From contig NC_092677.1 of NCBI RefSeq assembly GCF_964355755.1, positions 1,803,001 through 1,867,000 on the forward strand: a DNA stretch of 64,000 nt. Direction: 5' to 3'. The position numbers and the translations under genes are program-made. This document shows, in pieces, positions 12,001-21,500 of the stretch. The notes under the pieces were generated by a model. That model did not search any database. It saw only the letters and a program-made list of their open reading frames with translations, and had not been told where the DNA came from. Every line of letters begins with the position of its first letter. Position 1 is the first letter of the stretch. This DNA is from Antedon mediterranea (Eukaryota > Echinodermata > Crinoidea > Comatulida > Antedonidae).

Positions 12001-14048
12001 CTGAGCTCGTCCCAGTTGACCTCAACAAGCTCACCGGACGTACATTTGTTATTTACAAATTTGGTGTCTTCATTTCTAAGTTAGTTGCCACAAACTGTGG
12101 ACATCAACCAGTTACTCTTCTCCTAGCCGAGAAGATTCCCAACAACCCTAACTTGACTAAGAATGCTTACAGGAACTCATACCACTTTGATGATGTGAAC
12201 CAGATTCTGTATATGAGACTCAACAGACTAGATTTTGTTGGTGATTTTGTACTGGTGCTTGTGCATGCTCTGGCACATATCAAGATAGGTAGGTATTTTA
12301 TGGATACATACAAATGGTATAACAAATGGTTACCTTGGTACAAACATGTAAAAGCGTGTAGATCTATATAAAACGGCAAGCCGCATTTACTTTACACAGT
12401 GACAAACTATCATGTGAAACCAAGGAACTTTTTATTGATCTAAATCTAAAGGTTGCATTGATTAATGTTTTCTAGGTGATATGATTGATGACACCGACCA
12501 AGAATTTACCCGTGAATTCTACAACGCCCTCTCGACAGTCTGCAATGATCTGTTCTTTGCACGATATCGTCGAACCAGCGCCCTCACACAGGCCGAGCAA
12601 GAGCTATCGGCAGAGCAGAAGGAGAAGGAAGAGAAGAGTTCTCGTATGTTACTTGAATCTTTGTTTGGGGATTCACATGCTAATGCTGATAGTGAGAATG
12701 TTATGGAACAACTTCTGGATATGCAGCTGATGAGAGGCTCTGATAGCTCTGGAGTTAACCTTACACAAGAACAGATGAATGAACGGTATACTTAATAAAT
12801 CATTTTTTTACATGAACAAATTTGATTTGATTTGATTATTTGTCTTTAAAGTACTATCCAATTAGATTTAGACAGCCTAGATATTTTGTAAGATTTTAGT
12901 TGAAAATTTCATTTATTTGACCATACAGATAAAATAGGTCAGAGAAATAATAGTCTGTCATCAGCGTATTAAACCTCTTCTTTCATTTTCCATCAGGTTA
13001 AGCAAATACAACAACACCTCTGTGAACATACAAATGAGGAACTTCTTGGGAAGCGTTGAGGACAAAATGACTCTTGCCAAACAGCACGGCACAAACGACA
13101 AGGTTGATGAACGGTTATCTCAACTGACTGGCAAGACAGTGCTAACACGACGTGTCGCTCCTCAACCTGGAAAAGACTTGATTGATCAACTTCCGGGCGA
13201 ACTTAGTGGAACAGCAATGTGGAAGAAGTCAATATCGGAGACAATTGCTAGACAGTATGCAGGAGGACGCATCCAGCTGGCCACTGATAAGGCCGCAAAC
13301 AAAGATCTGTTCTACACATTTTTTCAGGTTAGCATTTTTTCTGAAATAAGTAACCAAATAATTGTTTTCTTTTCGTATTATTATTTCATTTATGCCTTGC
13401 TAAAAACTTCTGGCAGTTTTGTAGTTCTTCCTTTGTAATTTCACTACTAATACAATTCTTTTAGGATGAGGTAAAATCACTTGAAGAGAAAATCGATAAC
13501 CTTAGTGAGCAGTTTTCCAGCCTTAGTAAACAAGTCTTGGAACGGCAAGAGAAAGTACATGGTCTGGGCAATGAGTTGAAACAACAGAAAGACTTGGTGC
13601 AAAAGAGTGATGGAAAGGTAAGTCAACAGCTAGGCTAAAACATCAAAATTCAAACATTGACTACATACAGTATAGTAAGTGGGCAGTCAGATAAGGACTA
13701 TAAACCGCATAGGTCTAACAAGAACCTAGTACATATTTCAAGACGAGTAGGGGGTTACCTCTCGTTAACAGATGAAGGAGCGAGCGCCTTAAATGGCAGG
13801 AGGCCCTGTGGTTTGTTTTTAACTTTTTAATGTTTGTCATACATTGTTATTCCTTCCATCAACAGACATCTGCCATTAAGGACACAACAGAACAACTAAG
13901 TATGACTCAATCAAGTCTGACTACACTGATTGCAAAACGTGCCAACACGTCGCATCGACTAGAAATGTTCCGCAAAGAACTTGAGGATCGTCAAGCACAA
14001 CTACAAATGTATCGAGAAAAAAGTGCAAGAAAAGAAACACGAAAATAA
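17..14048 (+). CDS. Giant cysteine-rich, single-pass membrane, coiled-coil protein (5' partial, 30 exons)
   Basis: I assembled 30 exons with AG/GT borders and continuous frame: 17-125, 447-715, 857-1012, 1300-1515, 1695-1809, 1971-2167, 2634-2846, 3313-3586, 3986-4130, 4256-4388, 4636-5154, 5370-5538, 5817-6190, 6384-6613, 6979-7215, 7446-7640, 7867-8070, 8397-8576, 8807-9103, 9268-9492, 9741-10025, 10140-10656, 10784-10947, 11058-11327, 11590-11803, 11959-12288, 12476-12785, 12997-13327, 13465-13617, 13866-14048. They sum to 2,403 residues plus stop. The order is Cys-rich ectodomain (about 1-520), membrane-proximal region (520-780), transmembrane helix (about 783-802), charged coiled coil (to about 1965) and a C-terminal domain. 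The protein is probably a cell-surface or ciliary-membrane protein with a large cytoplasmic rod, but I do not recognise a named gene. The signal peptide and start lie upstream of the window. The intact frame across all junctions makes the gene model strong; the function is unknown. Confidence 0.9.
150..365 (+). mobile_element. tRNA-derived SINE-like fragment in intron
   Basis: The stretch has a B-box-like GGTTCGAGACC at 190-200, then GTCAAGGTACTTTACTTAC and a later CACCCAGTATAAAA. From memory this order matches the tRNA-like head and conserved central part of SINEs common in marine invertebrates and fishes. It lies wholly inside intron 126-446. The ends and target duplications are not clear. 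Confidence 0.45.
1064..1201. mobile_element. MITE copy 1 (AGCTCTGTCTACACTATCAAA family)
   Basis: This is a roughly 138-bp intronic element. The left end AGCTCTATCTACACTATCAA is matched by the inverted right end TTGATAGTGTAGACAGAGCT. The middle has CATATATGGACACGATG and a partly inverted CATATATGGGCACATC, so the whole unit folds on itself. Three more copies lie in other introns of this gene. It has no coding capacity and is a non-autonomous DNA transposon. Confidence 0.8.
4256..5154 (+). other. Exons for the membrane-proximal beta-rich region
   Basis: Three exons link the Cys-rich part to the membrane helix. Exon 4636-5154 alone encodes 173 residues with few cysteines and an alternating hydrophobic pattern, including YPVY, FDYSEF, FAHVFTESGQYVF and a late TCPDG. 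The run of a His-containing strand followed by G-x-Y-x-F recalls cupredoxin-like folds, but I cannot show copper ligands. An RRR cluster near 4699-4707 followed by a hydrophobic stretch could be a basic processing site. The domain assignment is inference from pattern only. Confidence 0.4.
5301..5340. mobile_element. MITE copy 2, internally deleted
   Basis: Only the left terminal repeat (ATCTGTCTACACTATCAAAA) and the last bases of the right one (GACAGAGCTTTA) remain, joined directly. It lies just upstream of the transmembrane exon, so the deletion leaves a very short remnant near a splice acceptor. Confidence 0.6.
5370..5538 (+). other. Exon for the transmembrane helix and stop-transfer segment
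   Basis: The exon opens with about 20 hydrophobic residues (MLAFLFACVVMLVVAVIVW) and then a basic and aromatic stretch with KMWKPRYR. This is a clear single transmembrane helix with a positive-inside flank, which places the cysteine-rich modules outside and the coiled coil in the cytoplasm (type I topology). The exon joins its neighbours in phase 1 and phase 2, so skipping it would shift the frame rather than give a clean soluble form. Confidence 0.85.
8240..8373. mobile_element. MITE copy 3
   Basis: The left end AAGCTTTGTCTACACTATCA and the right end TTGATAGTGTAGACAATGCC bracket the same CATATATG...GGGCACATC core as copy 1. It ends about 24 bases before the exon at 8397. Confidence 0.75.
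9501..9650. mobile_element. MITE copy 4, right end decayed
   Basis: The left end AAGCTCTGTCTACACTATCA is intact and starts eight bases after the exon border at 9492. The core is partly duplicated (two ACTACCATATTTGG units), and the right terminal repeat is reduced to GTCAAAGTTTGATTG. Confidence 0.7.
11959..14048 (+). other. Exons for the conserved-looking C-terminal domain with HxxxH motif
   Basis: Exons 26-30 encode a folded-looking domain of about 210 residues and then a short terminal coiled coil. The core includes GRTFVIYKFGVF, then LYMRLNRLDFVGDF, then LVHALAHIKIGDM near residue 2070, and then an acidic D-D-T-D-x-E-F with FYNALS. The H-A-L-A-H sequence in a hydrophobic helix looks like the HxxxH of gluzincin metallopeptidases, but the catalytic glutamate of HExxH is absent. 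The last exons (13465-14048) return to coiled coil and end with a lysine/arginine-rich tail. I do not recognise the family. The domain is unlike the low-complexity rod and is the best handle for finding homologues. Confidence 0.65.
13675..13805 (+). mobile_element. SINE-derived fragment in intron
   Basis: GATAAGGACTATAAACC at 13691-13707, with a flanking GGCAGTC and a later TACCTCTCGTTAAC, resembles a central block I recall from SINEs of several marine animals. It lies between the last two coding exons. The ends are not defined. Confidence 0.4.
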
Positions 14049-14202
14049 AAATTCACATAGAAAATAATTCAAAACGCACCAACATCTTTATGTTTATCAT
14101 AAATTGTCATAGTAATTTATTTAACATTTTTGGCAACAAATATATAATTTTTGTCTTCTATCTATATTTTTGATAAAATATTTATATAGAATGTTTTGTA
14201 TC

Positions 14203-14530
14203 CATTTAAATTGTCTGTAAACCCAGTTGTAATATACTGCCCAGTTTATGTGTACTTCTAAAACCTTAGTACAACTGTGTAATCATTTTAAATTGTCTGT
14301 AAACCCAGTTGTAATATACTGTCCAGTTTATGTGTACTTCTAAAACCTTAGTACAACTGTGTAATCATTTTAAATTGTCTGTAAACCCAGTTCTAATATA
14401 CTGCCCAGTTTATGTGTACTTCTAAAACCTTAGTACAACTGTGTAATCATTTTAAATTGTCTGTAAACCCAGTTGTAATATACTGCCCAGTTTATGTGTA
14501 CTTCTAAAACCTTAGTACAACTGTGTAATC
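14203..14530 (+). repeat. 82-bp tandem repeat, four copies, in 3' UTR or flank
   Basis: Four near-identical units each contain TAAATTGTCTGTAAACCCAG, ATACTGCCCAGTTTATG and CCTTAGTACAACTGTGTAA. The period is 82 bp. Differences are single bases (for example CTGTCC for CTGCCC in copy 2 and CAGTTCTAA in copy 3), so the array is young. It starts about 155 bases after the stop codon and ends before the nearest AATAAA, so it would be in the 3' UTR if that signal is used. Confidence 0.9.
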
Positions 14531-14595
14531 TTCCACAAGTGATGTGTTCCATACCACTTCTTCATCACAATTTTTGTTTTACTTTGTGAGCTTTT

Positions 14596-14601
14596 AATAA
14601 A
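14596..14601 (+). terminator. Candidate polyadenylation signal of the giant membrane protein gene
   Basis: The AATAAA is the first good copy after the stop codon (14046-14048) and after the 82-bp repeat array, and it is followed by T-rich sequence. Other AATAAA-like sites follow in this AT-rich DNA, so the choice is tentative. Confidence 0.4.
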
Positions 14602-17366
14602 GTAGTAACACATTATAAATTATTCCTACAAAGAGTGTTACAGTGAAAGTATCGAGTCTATTCGATTTTTACCTTTTATATAATCATTAAAATCATGATT
14701 GTAGATTAATTTAGCATAAAATACAGCTTGGATTCAAATGATATTATGTAGTTGAAATATTTTGTAAGAAGTATTTCCTGAAATCCGTCCTATTTTTATA
14801 TCACCTTGATTTTGTAAATTTATGGTATGCATATAAGAACATTTGTTTATAAATATATTTTTGTGAATTTCTTAATTTTATCACCTTAAATTATATTGTA
14901 ATGTATAAAATTCTTTCTAAATCCGTCCATTTTTACATTTGCACCTTGATATTAAATCAGTACTTTTGTTATTAATAAGTTTATTATTGATTAATTAATA
15001 GTATATTAAATCATACTATCTGGCAGCTTTGGCAACACTAACTTTCTAACATGCCTTTTAATATACCTACTATTTCTAACAGTGCATTTACATTATAATA
15101 GTGTGCCTTTTAAAATCAATTACTAAATTCATTCATTATTACTTTCATTTTAATTTTAATGATAAACTCATTGCCTTTCAACATTATAACTTGATACATT
15201 CCATATTCATGTATTTATTGTGTAAATATTGTTTGGTGTTTTTTTTAATAATATTTTTTGGTATAGAAGAAATAAATAATTTTAAAATTGTACAGAAATT
15301 GTAAATGTACTAATAAGGAGATTATGCTCACAAAGCTAGTTTTATAAATATTATTAAAATAATGTCTAGAGATTAGATTTTAAATGACCATTCTTAGTGG
15401 TAAAAACTAAAGTTGAGTGGATATCTGTTAATATACTTTACACAGAGCTATGTTTTTTAGATGTAATTGTAAGTGTGCTTTACATAGTATTTGTATAAAT
15501 TAGAGATATTTGATAATTATATTCAGAATACTTATATAAGTTTACAAGCACATAGTATTTAAGACAATGACAGAACCAAGTTAAAGTAAGATGTCCCTTC
15601 TATCAACCTGTTACATTCACTAAGTTCTACTGTTGCGGGAGATGAAGCTACTTCACACATTGAAAGACCAAGAACCAAGTTAAAGTAAGATGTCCCTTCT
15701 ATCGACCTGTTACAGTCACTAAGTTCTACTGTTGCGGGAGATGAAGCTACTTCACACATTGAAAGACCAAGAACCAAGTTAAAGTAAGATGTCCCTTCTA
15801 TCGACCTGTTACAGTCACTAAATTCTATTGTTGTGGGAGACAAAACTACTTTACACATTGGAAGACCATGAAGGAATTCCTCCATGGACAGCTGATGTTG
15901 ATAAATGCCCGATTAGTAATTATAAATCTGGACGCCCTATCGAGACATTATGGGAACCCACGATCAGTAGTCATCAATATTTTGTTCATTGGTTCTGTCA
16001 GCATAAGATTTCATTTTTATTATACTATAGTTATTTTTTTCATTTCTTATATTTATTTGCACTATAACATTGCCAAATGTCAATAAAAGTGATTTCATCC
16101 AATGTTATAATTGTTTGTTTCCATGTTACCTGATCATTGGATCTTTGAGGTATACTTTTATTGTCAGCTTCTTCTAATATATCTTAAATGTTCACCTTAT
16201 CACTCTGTCAAATAATATTATATTATGTGGTTATGTTGCTTTATATGTAAGACCTATGTATCCAAGTTCATTCAGTAACGATTCAAAACAATGAGTTTCT
16301 TTCCATTTCTCCATCATAAAAGACTATGTTTTTACCAATCCTTTATGCATACATCTGGTGCACAAATGGGGAATTAATGTATAGCCTATCTTTGTAGTAA
16401 ACAGCCCATCTTTGTAGTAAACAGCCCTTTCACCAAAATCAACTCCACCCGCAACAAAATATACAATGAATTAAAAAACATCTAGTACATTATTAAGAAT
16501 ACAAAAACAAAATATATTTATGTTAAATTTATTTTAAATGAAATTTTCTTCAAACATTTACAAAGTGTAATCTGACTTATTGCGTTAAATGCGATAGAAA
16601 TGATCAAGGTTGTGAACAGGTTTAGACCCGAGACCTGTGCTGTGGAAATGTATGGCGTCATGATAGCAACACCAAAATCTAGAACCTAGACCGACATGTG
16701 GGCAGCGTGAGAATGCTACTGTATGGCCAGAAGGGAAATATGACCATGGAAAATGAATACAATATCTGATGAAATAGTCGTGTTATGGTGTATTTCTATT
16801 AAAACATATTTTTATTGAAGTTATACGAATTGATGTAACAATGTCTGAACTTATCATTTTAGATTATCATACAGCCAATATTGATATATTTCATATTATC
16901 ATTTTTTTGTTTATAATAATAAAATATGTTATAATAGACCGTCATAGTTTGGCAACAGTGTCTGGTATAGCGGGATTAAACCTAATAATATTGTAATATA
17001 TGCTGGTTGCATCATCAAAACATAAATTACAGTATTGTACCAATTGCGTACAATTTGAAATGACCCTGTTCATTTAAAAAACAAATTACTGATTGTACTG
17101 CAGTATTTACAACACTTACTGCAGTAAATATACTACAGTAAATATTGTATTCATCTCACAAAATCAAACCAAATAGTAAAGCCTACATTATTCTTCTAGG
17201 TAATATTATTCACATCATCATTATTGATTCTTAAGAAACAGTATTTTCCATTTTCTTATTTTCAGCATGATTATAAATTTACAAACTAAACATCAATTTC
17301 TGCTAAAACAAATACATAATTACAAAAAAAACGTTTCTAATTCTTTTAAAATTGTGCATAAGTTTT
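14602..17366. other. Convergent intergenic gap with 3' flank of two genes
   Basis: No supported coding exon is seen. The block is AT-rich, with TA-rich runs near 14800-15550. It holds the 99-bp repeat (15573-15869) and, at the far end, the 3' UTR of the minus-strand SPA17-like gene. A reverse-strand AATAAA (TTTATT at 16528-16533) may serve that gene. Confidence 0.6.
15573..15869. repeat. 99-bp tandem repeat, three copies
   Basis: Units start with GAACCAAGTTAAAGTAAGAT at 15573, 15672 and 15771. Copies 1 and 2 are almost identical and copy 3 is diverged. Because 99 is a multiple of three, the minus strand stays open across the array with a 33-residue repeating translation, but no start context, splice partner or domain supports a gene. 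Confidence 0.85.
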
Positions 17367-18563
17367 TCAGTTCTCTTTTGCATCAGTTGTATCGTTTGGT
17401 TTCGCTTCCTCCTCAGTCCCGCCATCTTTCTTCATTGCTTTTCTTGCCATCATACCTACAAATGTTAAAAAGAGGTTATTTTTTTAGCAAAACAAAAATT
17501 GTTTGGAAACAATGTCAAGTTGGTTCTTTTAAAGAAATTTGAACATTTATAATTAATGAGTAATAACAATTTAATTTCCACAAAAAATCAAAATAACTAG
17601 CTCATTATTTGTTTAAAACAACCAAGAATGAGCTATAGTAATTATTATGAATTTTCTTCCTAGCTGAAACCACCTGTGTGGTATGCAAATTAGACTTGTT
17701 GATGCACGGTTCAATGCATTGGTGGGTTTAGTTTTGTAGACAGTGGATCTAAAAAAAACATTGCTTCTAGCTGAAAGCATTTGTGGTATGCAAATTAAAC
17801 TTTACATAATATGCATTCAGTTTTAGAAGGTATTGAGAGTTGCTAATGCATGGCTCAGTGCATTGGTTGCTTCAGTTCTGTAGAGTGTAGATCTATAAAA
17901 GCATTGTTCTGTATATAAACTGCAAGCAGTGTTCAAATCACTGTTTGCTCTCTATGTGATAGAAGGAAATGTGTGTCTTCACAGGGCTACAACAAGTTTG
18001 GATTTTATACAAGTTTCATGTGGATAACAACGTCAATACTACTTATTATTACTACTTATTATTACTACTTTGTTTGAAATGATTATACTTGGATATACTG
18101 GCTGGATTTATAGGACATTTATAGAAGGTAAGAATTTTAAGATTATAAATTAAGACTAATATTAATTGTAAGCATGGTGGTAGATATTAGATCCCTCCAT
18201 GGTGTGAGGCTGCTGTATCTTAAACCTACCTTAAGTATAAGGCTGTGAAGGTACCTTAAGGACTATAATATTTTAGTGTAAGCAGTTTATAAATATTATG
18301 ATTGCAATAAAGATTATTAGATTATTAGATGATTTGAGATCCCTCCATGATGTATTGTAAAACTGAGGTACTTTTAGGACAGGTCTATCTTGGTCTGTGA
18401 TTGTGTTAACGACTCTTACTACTACAGGTGTGCAAATCTCACCTTTAAACCCAGCTTGAATTTTGACTGTTGCATCAGCGACCTTTGGGTCATTCAGGTC
18501 AATATCTATTTCTTCCTCTTCTTCATTCTTTGTTTCTTGTGCAGCTGGGGGAGGGGCATCCAC
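17367..18563 (-). other. SPA17: Last two SPA17 exons with the sixth IQ motif and stop
   Basis: Exon 18563-18443 repeats the EEIDIDLNDPxVAxAxVKIQ block and ends in phase 1 inside the IQ motif. Exon 17455-17367 completes it (GMMARKAMKK) and gives a short acidic tail before TGA at 17369-17367. The split position inside the IQ motif matches that between exons 24726 and 23708, so these exon pairs share a common origin. Confidence 0.9.
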
Positions 18564-21500
18564 CTAACATGAGGGAATATCACAACCACTTCATAAATAA
18601 TGATAATAGTGTAATAATGTAGGTGAACTAAACAACACATGCACAGTCAACTCTCCCAATACCGGGCCGAAAGTGTTTCCAACGGTAAAAATAAATTTGG
18701 GACGTCAAAAAAGTCTTGTTTTGGGAGAGTTGACTGTACTAGAAAAGATATTTGAATAACAAAAAGTAATTAATTAGTTTAAAATTAAAAGTAACACAAT
18801 ATAAATTAGTTATTAAATAACTTGAGAAAAAAAAAGTTTTTATAATATAGAAATAAATAGATTATATCATAAATAGAACATGAAGAAACTTCCTAAATAT
18901 AAACAAGAAGAAGTTAGTAAAATATAAATGTTAGAAGCAAGTGATTTGTTAGTAACAAGCATCCAATCAGGAGCTGTTAAGGAGTAAAAATATAAATGTT
19001 AGAGGCAAGCAATTTGTTAGACTTGTGTTAGTAACAAACATATCCAATCAGGAGCCGTTAAGCATGTAGCGTTAGCTGTTAGTAATATGCATAACCAATG
19101 AAGATGAGCTGTTTAATGTTGCTGGCAGCAAAGCATGAAGCAATGTGGCAGTCATACTACCTTTGCTGATGTTTCACTGATGTTAGAAGACTTAGGAGAT
19201 GGTTCAGTAGATTTATCATCCTGTTGCATATTTGTCTCATTATTCTGGTTTTCTGCTGCTACTTCTTCAACTTCTGTCTCCTGCTTTGTTTCATCAGTCT
19301 TGGTGATGTCATCTGTAACATTTTCTTGTGATCCAGTTACTTGGTGGTTTGATATCTTTTCAGAAGTCTCTGCTTGCTTTTCAGCTGGAATGCTTTCCTC
19401 TTTCTCTTTTGCTTCTGGTGCCAATTCTGTTTCAGTGGCATCTTTTATTTCCTCTTTTTCTTCTGGTACCAATTCCGTTTCAGCGACATCTTTTACTTCC
19501 TCTTTCTCTTCTGCTTGTGGTACCAATTCAGTTTCAGTGGTATCTTTTGCTTCCACTTCTGCTTCTGGTACCAATTCTGTTTCAGTGGTATCTTTTACTT
19601 CCTCTTTCACTTCTGCTTCTGGTACCAATTCTGTTCCAGCGACATCTTTTACTTCCTCTTTCACTTCTGCTTCTGGTACCAATTCTGTTATAGTGGTATC
19701 GTTTACTTCCTCTTTATCTTCTACTTTTTGTTCCAATTCTGTTTCAGCAATATCTTTTATTTCCTCTTTTTCTTCTGTTTTAGTGACATCTTTTATTTCC
19801 TCTTTCGTTTCTGCTACTTCTTGTAACAATTCCGTTTCAGTAACATCATCAATTTTTCTATCTTCTTCTGATTTAGCTGTCTCCAGTTTAGATGTTTCAC
19901 TCGGTTTTAAATTTTCTAGTTCCTCCTTCATTTCTCGATCCTCATCATCATCTGTATCCATCTTCTCTTCACCTTCCTGTTTGGTATTCTCATCTTGTTG
20001 CTTCTCTTCCTGTGATAGGACTACTGTAGGTTGTTCTTCAATTGTTTTGTCCTCTTGTGAAATACTTGCTACAGGGGTCTTGTTTTCAGACGGCTGTCTC
20101 TCTTCTGTCTGTGAAATGTGGGAATCTTCACCAGTTGTCTGACCAGTAGTCTGACCAGCAGTTGTCTGACCAGCAGTTGTCTGACCAGCAGTTGTCTGAC
20201 CAGTAGATTGAAGTGAATGCTCCGAGACCTGATCAACTGTCTATGGTCATAGTGCAGAAAATAGTAAAAATTACAATCAACACATACACAGTGCAAATGA
20301 AATACATGCAAGCCATTTAAACATGTAGGATTTACATTCAAACATGTGGATTTACATTTAAAATGCAGCAGATTTTCGGCACTGTATCTTAACTTGCCGA
20401 GTATCTCTGGCAAATTCCGTGTGTTTCACATATGACACCTGTGATACAGTGAAACACATTAGATGCTGTATTATGGAGTTTGCCTATGATACTGGTCATA
20501 TATTGTCATATGTGGTCAAGAAAAGCACCTTATGCATCCAATTAGCATGATATTATGAAGTGCTTTGCTGCATCATGCACTTATATTGTATAAACAATGA
20601 GCTGTTAGATTAATTGATTTAATATTTATTACATTCATTTTTTTTTTGTTACTGTAATAGATGTCACTATGAACAAGATCATTTATCAAATAATGTAGTT
20701 TAAATTTGTATTGGTTTAAACTATTAATGTTTTATATTACTGTCAACCATTGACAAATATAAACATAGTGTTTAACACGTGGCTGGATATATATATCTGT
20801 AGAATGAAACATATGGTTTCACACCATGGCCAAAACAGAACTTTATTTTACATAATCAGTTGACGTTGAGCTCGTATTTTACGAGCGTAAATTAATCCAG
20901 AGACTTGCCTTGACTGTTTGGATTTTGTGTTTAGTGTTGCGTAAAGTGTCTACATACAATTCCCACTTTAAAGGCTTTCTAATGAGCTGTGATGATACGT
21001 TTCAACTTTATAATGTATTGGATGCAAACTCATTTAGATTTCAATGATTGTGTAACACAATTTAAGGAATAAATTTCTACTTTACAAAATATTTTTTTTC
21101 TCGATTATTAGCAACAATTTTTTATTTTTTTTTGATTGATACATCATGTTTTATCACAATGTTTATCAAAATGAGACTAGCCTGAGAAATGTTATTATAA
21201 TGTACAAAATATTGGAAAATGACAAAATGTAAAAAAACATTGTATGAATGCTATGCATGACATGTTCATGTAAAGAAAATGTTAATTAGTTTGACAATGT
21301 TGATTTGAGTTTGAAGGATTTACAGTTTATGACAAAAATAATCTAATTAGTAGTAGTACATGCCAAATGTTAAATGATGACAGTGCATTTTTTGAGACAA
21401 GCAGTTAATTTGTTAAAATTGTCTCTGTACACTGCAATCTAAAATTAAAGGGGTTTAATTTCATTGGTCAACAATTACTGTTATCATTTACACACCGTTT

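Noticed and set aside
12260-12290. Active zinc peptidase motif (HALAH)
   Set aside because: The catalytic Glu of HExxH is missing, so activity is not claimed.
17880-17935. Promoter with TATAAAAG and nearby ATGCAAAT
   Set aside because: It lies in a duplicated intronic stretch, and the two copies differ at the TATA box. No exon follows.
19135-20142. 335-codon plus-strand frame rich in Ser, Phe and Val
   Set aside because: It is the antisense of the large acidic SPA17 exon, which has splice borders and frame continuity on the minus strand. The plus frame has no splice partners and only low-complexity content.
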